A stretch of 64,000 nucleotides of DNA from Chloracidobacterium sp. GTDB taxonomy: Bacteria; Acidobacteriota; Blastocatellia; Pyrinomonadales; Pyrinomonadaceae. Location: contig JADJTD010000001.1 of the NCBI GenBank assembly GCA_016711345.1, forward strand, positions 4,086,145 to 4,150,144, written 5' to 3'. A program made the translations under genes and the position numbers. Under the pieces are notes generated by a model. It was not told where the DNA came from. It was given only the letters and a program-made list of their open reading frames with translations, and searched no databases. Positions 1 to 8,821 of the stretch are shown here, piece by piece (within the stretch, counting starts at the first letter, position 1; the number at the start of each line of letters is the position of its first letter).

Positions 1-218
1 ACTATCTTACCTTTGAGAAAATCGTCGCCAACCTTATAGGAATCGGATGGATCGGTTCCCGAGAGTTTTAGGTTGTCCTTATTCTCTTTATCCTTGACGA
101 GTTGTGGCAGCGTTTCCGCAAGAAATCTATTCGCCTCCGCAATGGCCGGCTTCAAGACATATTCGTATAGAATAAAACGTTCGGCACCGCCAGGAAATGG
201 TTGCTTTTCTTCGATCAT
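1..218 (-). CDS. Hypothetical protein, C-terminus beyond window
   Basis: An open frame runs leftward from ATG at 218 to the window edge without a stop (72 codons). It begins MIEEKQPFPGGAERFILYE. A purine-rich GAGGTG lies about 9 bases before the ATG, which supports this start. The visible part is hydrophilic and mixed in charge, with no signal peptide and no motif I recognise. It is divergent from the Hsp70 operon that begins at 755, so it belongs to a different transcription unit. Function unknown. Confidence 0.55.
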   Translation of the reverse strand, partial: MIEEKQPFPGGAERFILYEYVLKPAIAEANRFLAETLPQLVKDKENKDNLKLSGTDPSDSYKVGDDFLKGKI

Positions 219-708
219 CTGTACACACCTCTTCGACCTTCGTAACACTTCGTTCATTGGCCAACCAGTTTCGTGAAGTTAGATCAAGTTCTTCGATAAA
301 ATCCTGCTCGATGTTAGGATATTAATCTGGGATCATACATCACAAATCTAGGAATACTCTTTGTCTGTAAAACCAGTCTCCAGTACAAGTGACTGTAACA
401 CAGGGTCTAGAAATTCGTGTGCTTTTGCAGGCAACATTCCCATGCGGTTGGATCTCGGAAATCAATAGACTCTCTACATCGGCCAAGAATTGCGATGAAA
501 AACAGGCATCGAAGTAGGCCAACATAAGTGCTTGCATCCTCCACTGTTTCTGGCTCCTCAAAAAGGTGGGGAACCCGCCTTCACTTCCCGGCAAAGACCG
601 GAAAAAGAACCGACGATTCATCCAGTTACTAAACCAGCGCGATTTTTCCCGCTAACATTAACAGATTGCCTCTTAAATAAGAAATCAAATTCTATCGAAA
701 AGGAAGTC

Positions 709-736
709 TTGACTATTTTTCCCGCCGTTGTAAACT
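709..736 (+). promoter_or_regulatory. Putative sigma-70-type promoter of the Hsp70 operon
   Basis: TTGACT at 709-714 and TAAACT at 731-736 are separated by 16 bases, close to the sigma-70 consensus. A start site near 743 would leave only about 12 bases before the ATG at 755. No Shine-Dalgarno sequence is visible there, so the first gene may be read nearly leaderless. The rest of 219-754, between this operon and the leftward partial gene, holds only short frames with no protein-like character; I see nothing else in it. Confidence 0.35.
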
Positions 737-754
737 TACCAAAGACTCCATAAA

Positions 755-3214
755 ATGAACGCGATAATAGACAACCCCTACAGGGCTCTCGGTCTGTTTG
801 CAAATTGCACCCAGAAGGAAATTGAGCGCCACGTCGCAAAGCTGTCTCGATACGCGGAAATCGGTAGGAATATCGAATTTGAATCAGATTTACCCTTCCT
901 GGGCGGCATTGATCGGGATGGCCAAAAGGTAACGGAGGCGGCAGCGCGGATCGAACAGGCTGCCAAAAAGGTCCACTGGGCGATGTTCTGGTTTGTCAAT
1001 GTAAATCACATTGACGAAACAGCCTTTGGCCACCTCAAGGAGGGACATGTCGAAAAGGCTGGGGACATTTGGTCTCTGGCCGTAAAAGATAAACCCGTTA
1101 CGGCTAAAAACCTGTCAGCCGTCTTAAATCTCTCAACGCTCCAGCTTGGCCTGGCAACCCTGAACAAAAAGCTAGATACTTCCGGTCTCACAAGTGCGAT
1201 CCAGCTCAAGGGCAAATTCATCGCCTCAGATGCCTTTGACTCTTTTATCGAACTCGTTGCCGGTAAGAATAGTCAAAACGTCAGAGAATCAGCTCGAAAA
1301 GAGTTTGTCGACGAGATTTTGCAGCTTCTCAAACCCCACCTCAACAAGCGGGGCGGTGTTTCAACAAAACAGTTGGTTGCTGCTTTCAGTACGTTCCCCG
1401 AAGATATCCGGTCTTATCTGTCGGCAAAGTTTACGTCGGGGCCCGTCCGCCGGATCGAAAGCGAGATAGCAAAAACAAAAGAATCTCGGATACAGGATCC
1501 GTGTAGCGCAGATACGCATGGCCTACTGCTTTACGAACAAACGCAGGATGATCTTTCGGCTCTCGGTGCGGCGGTCGGCACCAAGGATATTCAATATCAG
1601 ATCCTGGTTAACAAAGTGGCCAACGAGATCCTTCAGTGCTCGATCGACTACTTCAATGAATATGCCCCGGATTATGATCTTGACACCGAAGATCCGGGTC
1701 CTGTAGCAATGGGGCTATTAGAATTAGTTCGCCTTCTTGAACCGACCGGCGAGGTAAAGGATAGGCTCGATGAGAATGGCCAGACAATTCAGGAATGGGT
1801 AGACGAAGCAAAAGGTCGTGAGGAAAGGCTAAAAGTCGATGGCGATTTGGAATTCATCAATAATGCACTGGATGGATTTCAGTCCCTCACGGACAACCCG
1901 ACGACCGCGCTGCAATTACTCCAGTCGTGCCGACCGAAGCTTGACCATATTGCATTCGTTCTTGGTAATAGCAATGAACTTTATCTGAAGATCAGTGATG
2001 CCGTTGTCGGAAATGCGATGGGGATGACTATATCCGCAGTGAATGTGGCGCAGGAAGGAATTCCATCAGCTAACAATCGGTTCAACCCGTCGATCGTTCT
2101 CTTGTCAAACTATTTGACTGAAGCAAATAAGGTCATGTCTCTTCTTACCGAGTTCGACATGAGTCCGCAACTGCGCAAACGTTGCGAAGATAATGGCCGC
2201 ACCATTATACAAATAATGGGGCAAATGGGATTAAAAACCTCGACATTTGGATGGCGAGCACCCAAGCCGAAACCCGCGGCTCGATTTCAGACTACTTCGG
2301 GCCGAACGCCTGGCCGACCCGCAGCCAGGACTCAACAGACTGAAAATATGTTTCAGGCTCCCGCTCAAAGTGGGTACATTGATACGGTGAAGAATGCGAT
2401 AGCCAGGCACCCAGCCACTGCATGTTCTTTACTCGTGGTTATATTTGCGGGGACCGTATTCATAGCTTCCTTAGTTGCCGATTCAAAACCGAGGTCGACT
2501 AATTCAAACTCAAATGTTGTTGACCCGGCTAAATCGGCACCACCTGGAATGATATTGGTGCGGGGTTCAACCTTCACGATGGGCCGCTCTAATGGTGCAA
2601 GCGTCGCCGAAAGCCCCGCTCATTCAGTTACGGTCAAGGACTTCTATATTGATGTAAATGAGGTTACTAATGAAGATTATCGGAAGTTTGTAAAAGCTGC
2701 GAATTACCCGCCTCCTAAGTCGTGGGTAGACAAGTACTACAAATTGGGACGGGGCAATTATCCCGTTGTTGGCGTAAGTTATGCGGATGCAGAAGCTTAT
2801 GCTCGTTGGGCCGGAAAGCGTTTACCGACTGAAGAAGAATGGGAATTGGCGGCACGCGGAACTGACGGAAGGATTTACCCTTGGGGAAATGACTGGATCA
2901 CGGGAAAAGCCTGTGCTGATCCGAAGTATACAGATTTCACGGCCGTTGGCGGGTACAGTAGTGCCTCCCCCTACGGTCTGCACGATGTGATCGGTAACGC
3001 ATGGGAATGGACGTCAAACGATTTCAAACCATATCCCGGGGGCACGATTCCGAAAGAGTTTTTGGGTAAAACAAACTTGAAGACGATTCGCGGGGGCAGT
3101 TTTTCAACGCCTAATGAGTATGCAACAACGACATATCGCATCGGTTGGAAAGCAGTAGGTGCCGACAACTACGATGCGACCGGATTTCGATGTGCAAAAG
3201 ATATAGCAAAATAG
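755..3214 (+). CDS. J-like domain / transmembrane / FGE-sulfatase-like fusion protein
   Basis: An 819-residue protein. Residues 5-80 (NPYRALGLFANCTQKEIERH onward) look like the J-like fold found in some bacterial proteins, but no HPD tripeptide is visible, so it may not stimulate Hsp70 ATPase in the usual way. A helical region follows, then a low-complexity Pro/Arg stretch near 515-540 and one membrane span at about 553-575. Residues 596-819 are an FGE-sulfatase (SUMF1/EgtB) fold: GMILVRGSTFTMG, RLPTEEEWELAARG, GNAWEWT, IRGGSF and GFRCA. The Cys pair of true formylglycine-generating enzymes, expected just after RGGS, is absent (FSTPNEYATTTYRIG). A binding or scaffold role is therefore more likely than catalysis. 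It is first in the operon, and the next gene starts 5 bases after its stop. Predicted topology is J-like domain in the cytoplasm and FGE-like domain outside. Confidence 0.75.
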   Translation: MNAIIDNPYRALGLFANCTQKEIERHVAKLSRYAEIGRNIEFESDLPFLGGIDRDGQKVTEAAARIEQAAKKVHWAMFWFVNVNHIDETAFGHLKEGHVEKAGDIWSLAVKDKPVTAKNLSAVLNLSTLQLGLATLNKKLDTSGLTSAIQLKGKFIASDAFDSFIELVAGKNSQNVRESARKEFVDEILQLLKPHLNKRGGVSTKQLVAAFSTFPEDIRSYLSAKFTSGPVRRIESEIAKTKESRIQDPCSADTHGLLLYEQTQDDLSALGAAVGTKDIQYQILVNKVANEILQCSIDYFNEYAPDYDLDTEDPGPVAMGLLELVRLLEPTGEVKDRLDENGQTIQEWVDEAKGREERLKVDGDLEFINNALDGFQSLTDNPTTALQLLQSCRPKLDHIAFVLGNSNELYLKISDAVVGNAMGMTISAVNVAQEGIPSANNRFNPSIVLLSNYLTEANKVMSLLTEFDMSPQLRKRCEDNGRTIIQIMGQMGLKTSTFGWRAPKPKPAARFQTTSGRTPGRPAARTQQTENMFQAPAQSGYIDTVKNAIARHPATACSLLVVIFAGTVFIASLVADSKPRSTNSNSNVVDPAKSAPPGMILVRGSTFTMGRSNGASVAESPAHSVTVKDFYIDVNEVTNEDYRKFVKAANYPPPKSWVDKYYKLGRGNYPVVGVSYADAEAYARWAGKRLPTEEEWELAARGTDGRIYPWGNDWITGKACADPKYTDFTAVGGYSSASPYGLHDVIGNAWEWTSNDFKPYPGGTIPKEFLGKTNLKTIRGGSFSTPNEYATTTYRIGWKAVGADNYDATGFRCAKDIAK

Positions 3215-3219
3215 AGGAT

Positions 3220-5229
3220 ATGAAGAGTAAGCGGATTAGAATCTTATTGTTCCCCTGTTTCGTCTGGTTTCTATTGTCTCTATTAGCAGGCGAGATGTTT
3301 GGCCAGTGTGGTGTGCCAGGAACCCCTCCATGTTCTCCTAAACACAAAACTACAAAACGAAACAAATCGGTAAGAATATCAAAGCCAAATGTGGACACTG
3401 CCTCAGGTTCGGCGACCTCCGCCAACGTAGTCAGGACGCTGTTCCCGGCACTTGCCGACGTATCAATCCCGGGTTATTCAGGCGTTTTGGTCGAATCACT
3501 CGCTGGCAGTGTCGTCATCGAAAGCAACTCCACACAGGTCTTCAATCCGGCCTCGAACGTTATGGTAGCCACGGCCTACGCCGTCCTCAAGACCTTCGGC
3601 CCGGAATTTCGTTTCTCGACCAGCGTCTATACCGATGGGGCGATCGACCGGACGACTGGAAGGCTGAACGGCAATGTATATGTATCGGGTAAGGATCCGA
3701 TGTTTGGTTACCAGCACGCGATCACCTTGGCAAATGAGCTCAACAAGATCGGCATTCGCTCGGTAACAGGCGATCTTATTGTTACGGATAATTTCGCAAT
3801 GAACTATTCCGGTTCGTCGCTCGTTTCGGGGCAATCCCTATTGGCATCGATGGACGCCTCGAGGCGTTCAGCCGCAGCGACCCGTGCTTGGCTCAATTAT
3901 CTTTCGTATTCAGGAAAATATGGCCAGGCAAGCACTGTTCCGAGCGTCACTTTCACGGGTTCGGTTTATGCCCAGCCGATACCAGGCAGCCTTCATCTGC
4001 TTTTCACACACGAATCGGCCCCGATCCGCGAGATCATCAAGGCCACGCTCTGTTACTCAAACAATTTCCTTGCGGAACGCCTCGGCGAAATGCTTGGGGG
4101 GCCTTACGCAGTTGCGCGTCTTGTCCAGTTGAATGCAAACATTCCACCCGTCGAATTTTCGATCCAAACATCGAGCGGCCTTGGCTATAATCGCGTCACG
4201 CCGAACGCAATGATGCTCCTCCTGCGTGCTCTTCGCTCTGAGTTGGCAAGATATAAGATGGCTTATTCGGATATCATGCCCGTCGCCGGTATCGACAAAG
4301 GCACCCTTGAAAACCGTTTTGCGACCGCTTTTTCGGCCGGTAGCGTGGTTGGCCAGGCAGGATCATTCGGCACTCCGGATGCCGGGGTGAGCTCTCTCTC
4401 TGGCGAGATCAGTACGCGAAACGGCAAATATCTGTTTGTCATCCTTAACCAACGCGGTAGCGTTACGAAATTCCAGGCTTTTCAGCACTATTTCGTGCCG
4501 CTCGTTCAGAAACAGTTTGGCGGCCCCGCACCCATGGCCTACGATACTGTTTCGCTCGAAACGCGGCTTGCGAGGTCACGTGTTCACTATCCGAATCAAC
4601 AGTGCTCTCAGCCGCTTTATTTATTGGAGAATGAGGATTTTGGATACGATACGTTAAAGCCGATTGAATCGTCTTCGGATTCGAAGTACGAATATTATTC
4701 GACAGAATCGTTCAATGGCCGACAAAAGGTTTTTGTAAAGGGGAATGTCAGAACTGTGCTTTTATCCCGCGAGATCCAGAATATTCGAATCGGTGACGCA
4801 ACCATTAGAGGATATAAAATTCTTATTCTAAACAGCGATGAATCTGTCTTAATGGACTCTAATGGGAACATCGCTGATCAAACAGGTGGAGCCGTGTTTG
4901 ATACCGGTTATGTTTCTTGCACAAACTTCCGTGCTTACTACACAAAAAAGGGACCTGGAGAAAGTCCATTTGTTAAAGAGTCTCTTGACGATTCGTATTC
5001 CCCACCGACGGTTACCGTGAAAAACGATTCCGCTCACGTCCTGACCCTTTTGATTAATGAAACAAGGTATGTAATTTCTCCAGGTGCTACTAGAGAGATC
5101 ACATTACCCGCAGGCCGCTATAAGTTTGTTGCAACCGCACCAAATGTTATTCCGCTAGTAGGAACAGAAGCATGGGACGCAGGGTATAGATACACGTGGA
5201 CATTTTATACTGAAAGAGTGATACGATGA
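3220..5229 (+). CDS. PBP4-like (peptidase S13) protein lacking catalytic lysines
   Basis: A 669-residue protein starting at ATG 3220 (MKSKRIRILLFPCFVWFLL), right after AGAGGA and 5 bases past the previous stop. An in-frame ATG at 3145 would lie inside the upstream gene and would hide the signal peptide. Residues about 75-430 follow the D-alanyl-D-alanine carboxypeptidase/PBP4 family: the NPAS block, YVSGKDPMFG, the CYSNNFLAERLGEM block and SSGLGYNRVTP. The catalytic motifs are broken. SxxK reads S112-N-V-M115, so the acylation lysine is missing. SxN is kept as S280-N-N282. KTG reads Q379-A-G381. The family fold is clear but the enzyme should be unable to acylate. About 200 C-terminal residues have no family I recognise and end in a beta-rich, possibly peptide-binding region. 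Likely an exported peptidoglycan-binding or sensor protein serving the chaperone operon. Confidence 0.75.
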   Translation: MKSKRIRILLFPCFVWFLLSLLAGEMFGQCGVPGTPPCSPKHKTTKRNKSVRISKPNVDTASGSATSANVVRTLFPALADVSIPGYSGVLVESLAGSVVIESNSTQVFNPASNVMVATAYAVLKTFGPEFRFSTSVYTDGAIDRTTGRLNGNVYVSGKDPMFGYQHAITLANELNKIGIRSVTGDLIVTDNFAMNYSGSSLVSGQSLLASMDASRRSAAATRAWLNYLSYSGKYGQASTVPSVTFTGSVYAQPIPGSLHLLFTHESAPIREIIKATLCYSNNFLAERLGEMLGGPYAVARLVQLNANIPPVEFSIQTSSGLGYNRVTPNAMMLLLRALRSELARYKMAYSDIMPVAGIDKGTLENRFATAFSAGSVVGQAGSFGTPDAGVSSLSGEISTRNGKYLFVILNQRGSVTKFQAFQHYFVPLVQKQFGGPAPMAYDTVSLETRLARSRVHYPNQQCSQPLYLLENEDFGYDTLKPIESSSDSKYEYYSTESFNGRQKVFVKGNVRTVLLSREIQNIRIGDATIRGYKILILNSDESVLMDSNGNIADQTGGAVFDTGYVSCTNFRAYYTKKGPGESPFVKESLDDSYSPPTVTVKNDSAHVLTLLINETRYVISPGATREITLPAGRYKFVATAPNVIPLVGTEAWDAGYRYTWTFYTERVIR

Positions 5230-5317
5230 ACCTCTATTCCGTAAAGAAATTATTAGTTCGACAGTCGTTCGACCGTAACCCGTTGGGGTTTTCCGCCATC
5301 ATCAGCGAGGCGATATT

Positions 5318-6220
5318 ATGAAAAGAATTATTTTGATTTCAATGGTTCTGCTAACTGTGGGTCAGATCTCTTATGCCGCACTTGCGTCTGGTCAAGACAC
5401 GCGCCAAATTCAGGAAAGGGTTCGGAGAGCCGAGGCAGACAATGAACGCCTGAAACGCGAACTGCGTAATCTCAAGACGGACCTTTCCGGCAAACTGGAC
5501 ACGTCAAATTCAAAGATTGATACATTGTCGTCACGACTGGAAGCAAGCGATCAAAACGTAAGGAACCTAAATGATCAGTTAGGAAACCGCATCGCCTCGA
5601 CCGAGGGACACACCGATCAAAAGCTCAGTAGTCTAGATAGTTCTATCAACCGCAATACTCTGTTATTCATTGTTGGTGGACTGGCATTAGCGCTATTAAG
5701 CGGACTGATCTATTTTTTCCTCCGGCGGCGGATCACACGCGATAACTCCGACTTGGCCGAAAGACTCACGCGAACAAGGGAGGCCCTCGAGGAGGAAGGT
5801 GTTAAACTAGATAACAAACTGATCGAGGTTCTTTCATCCAAAATGCAGGCGTCCAACGCATCTGGCGATCCTATTCGATCCGGCGATTCTGAACCTGACC
5901 ATTCTCTTGCTCTGAAGGTTGCTGATGAGATCGTCCGCATTGAGAAGAACTTAAATGTCATGGGTCCCGAAACCCGTGGCTTAAAGCAGCTGGCCGCGTC
6001 AGTGGGCCGGATTCGGGACAATTTTGCGGCTAAGGGGTACGAGTTGGTAGAAATGCTAAATCGTCCTTACGATCCCGGCATGAAGGTAATAGCCAATTTC
6101 AGGCCTGATGAAAATCTCAAGCCGGATGAACAAATAATCACACGGATCATTAAGCCGCAGGTAAATTTTGGGGGCGTCATGATTCAAGCAGCCCAAATCG
6201 AAGTTAGTCAGGGAGAATAA
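5318..6220 (+). CDS. Membrane coiled-coil protein with GrpE-like C-terminal domain
   Basis: A 300-residue protein. Residues 1-22 form a signal sequence (MKRIILISMVLLTVGQISYA). Residues 27-108 are a strongly charged heptad-rich coiled coil, 113-135 a membrane span, and 140-180 a second coiled coil. The tail, about 195-298, resembles the GrpE core and beta domain: a helical stretch, then LNRPYDPGMKV, an acidic loop, ITRIIKP, VNFGG and IQAAQIEVSQG. GrpE proteins carry the same ordered elements (DP, KP, G, A, VS) in the nucleotide-exchange domain. The predicted topology puts the first coiled coil outside and the GrpE-like part in the cytoplasm. The Hsp70 gene follows after 24 bases. I infer a membrane-tethered nucleotide-exchange factor for that Hsp70. 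The GrpE assignment rests on pattern only and is not certain. Confidence 0.6.
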   Translation: MKRIILISMVLLTVGQISYAALASGQDTRQIQERVRRAEADNERLKRELRNLKTDLSGKLDTSNSKIDTLSSRLEASDQNVRNLNDQLGNRIASTEGHTDQKLSSLDSSINRNTLLFIVGGLALALLSGLIYFFLRRRITRDNSDLAERLTRTREALEEEGVKLDNKLIEVLSSKMQASNASGDPIRSGDSEPDHSLALKVADEIVRIEKNLNVMGPETRGLKQLAASVGRIRDNFAAKGYELVEMLNRPYDPGMKVIANFRPDENLKPDEQIITRIIKPQVNFGGVMIQAAQIEVSQGE

Positions 6221-6244
6221 ACTTCTATATCTTAAAGCAATTAT

Positions 6245-8821
6245 ATGGCAAGAACGAAGATTGATTACGGTATTGACTTAGGAACCACTAATTCGGCGAT
6301 CGCTCGTATCGAGAACGGCAAGCCCATCATTAAAAAGTCAGACGTTTCGATGGATACGATGCCCTCTTGTGTCAATATCAACAAAAAAGGGTCGATAATC
6401 GTTGGACAGTCCGCTGCAAATGCCCACAGGTCGGAGACTCTTAAGGCGCTTAAAACGCTGACTCCTATTACGAACACGTTTATAGAATTTAAGCGGACCA
6501 TGGGGGCCGACAAGAAATATCAAAGTTCCAATGCCGGACGCGATTACACATCAGAAGAATTATCTGCTGAGGTCCTTAAAGCTCTAAAATCATTTGTCAC
6601 CGACGATAGTCCGAAGTCCATTGTGGTGACTGTTCCAGCAAAATTTACAATTAATCAAAAGGACGCTACTAGTGTTGCAGCTAAGTTTGCGGGATTCGAA
6701 CATTGTGAGTTGCTGCAAGAGCCAATCGCAGCCTCGATGGCATACGGTGTAGCAACCGAAAGCACCGATGGAACATGGTTGGTCTTCGACTTTGGAGGCG
6801 GCACTTTTGACGCAGCCCTTCTCAAGGTTGAAGAGGGCATTATGAAGGTGATAGACACTGAGGGCGACAATCATCTAGGTGGAAAGAACATTGACCTCGC
6901 AATCGTTGACGATATCTTGATACCGCACCTTCAGTCGAAATTTGCAATTGATTCCTATCTTTCAGATGCCAACAAACGAGAGTATTTTCGTATCGCTTTG
7001 AAGGGCTTTGCCGAACTCAATGCCAAGATTCCTCTCTCATTTTCAACCTCTGCTGACGTTTTGAGTGACCCAGATGACTTCCCCTTGGATGATAACGGTA
7101 ATGAGATCGAACTGGATCTGACTTTAACTCGCGAGGACATTGAAACAGTTACACAGCCTATTTTTCAAAAAGCTATAGACATTTGTAAAGAGCTTTTGTC
7201 ACGAAACGGTTTGACTGGAAAAGACCTCGGTGCGTTAATACTCGTCGGTGGGCCAACGTGGGCCCCGCAGGTCCGCCAGATGCTGCGCGATCAGGTTACT
7301 AAGAATGTCGATACCAGCATCGACCCGATGACCGCGGTTGCCGAGGGGGCAGCGCTCTATGCCTCGACTGTAAACATCGCCGAGCAAATTGTCGATCGCG
7401 ATCGAGACAGAACAAAAATTCAGTTGGACATAAAATTTGAGGCAACGACGGTCGAGGTGTCTGAACTCGTAACCATCAAAATTCTCGAAAACAAAACCGA
7501 GGGAGAAATTCCGACTAAGGTCTTTGCAGAGATCGTTCGCGGAGATAAAGGATGGTCGAGCGGAAAGCTCGAGATCAACACTATAGGCGAAATATTTGAA
7601 CCCTTACTCGAACCAGGACGGTCAAATGCATTTACCGTCGTGGTTTATGACGAAACGGGTAATGCCTTACCGAGTGAGCCAACTGAGTTCACGATTATCC
7701 AGGGCACTAAGATTGGCTCGGCAACGCTCCCGTATAATTTGGGAATTGCCATCAAAAGTACCCGAAAAGGTTATCCGGTGGTTCGATTCATCGATGGGCT
7801 TCAAAAAAACCAGCCGCTGCCTGCAACCGGTGTCACGCGGGGACTCGTAACCCAAACGGCCGTTAGAAGCGGCATGAGTAGCGATGTAATACGCATTCCG
7901 ATCTATGAGGTGGAACATGGTACCGATCATTCCAGGTTGATTAACAACCTTCACGTTTTTGACGCGGTAATTACCGGTGAGGACGTTCCGAAGCTTCTCC
8001 CTGCGGGTAGCGAGGTCGAACTTACCCTGAAAATTAATGATTCAAATCGAATCTTGTCAGCCTATTTTCCGCTTCTCGACCACACCTGTACAGCGGCTTT
8101 TGAACGAAAGAATGAAAAGGAGATCGATGCCGATTGGCTTGAGCAAGAGATCTCGCGAGCTATGAATCGTGTGGATCTTCTAAAGCAGGACGATCAATCG
8201 GGCCATGGTGATGTTCTTTCCAAGCTTGAAACCGACCTTGGGGCTCTCGAAAAGCTGCTGGATCAGGGCCGCTCTGACTACGATAGGAAGATGCAGGTTC
8301 TGCAGGATCTTCGTCGCCTAAATAAAACGATCGACGAGACCGAAGATGCCGTTGAATGGCCGCTGGCGGAGGAAAGGCTGAAAAGTTCTTTTTATAAACT
8401 CGAAGAGGTCTTTAGCGCAGTTGAGGGAAACGTTGAATCGATAAATGACGATCGAGTACGATCCGCGATAACTGAAACAAAAAACCAGATCGAGCAAGTG
8501 ATCAAACAGAAAAACGTTCAACTCGCCCGGGAACTTAGCGACCGCGTCGAGACAATGAGTTTCAGCCTTCGCGACGCTGCTTTGGGAGTCCAAATGGAGA
8601 TCGGTATATTGAATGATCTGGACGAGGGTTTTGACGATCGCAACTGGATTGACCGCAACAAGGCCCGATTGTTGATTAACCAGGGCCTCAGTATGATCGC
8701 CAACAACGCCTCCAAAAAAGAACTTAGGCCGCTTGTTCGAGAGTTAGTGTGGCTCTTGCCTGACTCAGACCAACCGATCTATGAAGGAGACGACACCCTG
8801 TTAACCGAATACGAATCTTAA
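6245..8821 (+). CDS. Hsp70-family chaperone (DnaK-like, long C-terminus)
   Basis: An 858-residue Hsp70. The nucleotide-binding domain, about 1-390, has the phosphate-1 motif GIDLGTTNSAIARI at 9-22, the phosphate-2 motif FDFGGGTFDAALL near 181-193, and the adenosine motif LILVGGPTWAPQVRQML near 329-345. A beta-rich region comparable to a substrate-binding domain spans about 395-610. The last 250 residues are largely helical and coiled coil, making it some 220 residues longer than DnaK. There is no EEVD-like end; it stops in an acidic tail. The NBD motifs are intact, so ATPase activity is expected. It sits between the GrpE-like membrane protein (24-base gap) and the pseudokinase-AAA+ gene, whose ATG overlaps its TAA (TAATG), so the two are translationally coupled. 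This is an auxiliary Hsp70, not the housekeeping dnaK, since no canonical dnaJ/grpE accompanies it. Confidence 0.9.
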   Translation: MARTKIDYGIDLGTTNSAIARIENGKPIIKKSDVSMDTMPSCVNINKKGSIIVGQSAANAHRSETLKALKTLTPITNTFIEFKRTMGADKKYQSSNAGRDYTSEELSAEVLKALKSFVTDDSPKSIVVTVPAKFTINQKDATSVAAKFAGFEHCELLQEPIAASMAYGVATESTDGTWLVFDFGGGTFDAALLKVEEGIMKVIDTEGDNHLGGKNIDLAIVDDILIPHLQSKFAIDSYLSDANKREYFRIALKGFAELNAKIPLSFSTSADVLSDPDDFPLDDNGNEIELDLTLTREDIETVTQPIFQKAIDICKELLSRNGLTGKDLGALILVGGPTWAPQVRQMLRDQVTKNVDTSIDPMTAVAEGAALYASTVNIAEQIVDRDRDRTKIQLDIKFEATTVEVSELVTIKILENKTEGEIPTKVFAEIVRGDKGWSSGKLEINTIGEIFEPLLEPGRSNAFTVVVYDETGNALPSEPTEFTIIQGTKIGSATLPYNLGIAIKSTRKGYPVVRFIDGLQKNQPLPATGVTRGLVTQTAVRSGMSSDVIRIPIYEVEHGTDHSRLINNLHVFDAVITGEDVPKLLPAGSEVELTLKINDSNRILSAYFPLLDHTCTAAFERKNEKEIDADWLEQEISRAMNRVDLLKQDDQSGHGDVLSKLETDLGALEKLLDQGRSDYDRKMQVLQDLRRLNKTIDETEDAVEWPLAEERLKSSFYKLEEVFSAVEGNVESINDDRVRSAITETKNQIEQVIKQKNVQLARELSDRVETMSFSLRDAALGVQMEIGILNDLDEGFDDRNWIDRNKARLLINQGLSMIANNASKKELRPLVRELVWLLPDSDQPIYEGDDTLLTEYES

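Noticed and set aside
340..621. Leftward 93-codon open frame upstream of the Hsp70 operon
   Set aside because: No ribosome site, composition unlike a protein, and it overlaps other short frames in an apparent promoter region.
3145..3219. Upstream ATG for the PBP4-like gene
   Set aside because: It lies inside the preceding gene and would bury a good signal peptide; ATG 3220 has a ribosome site.
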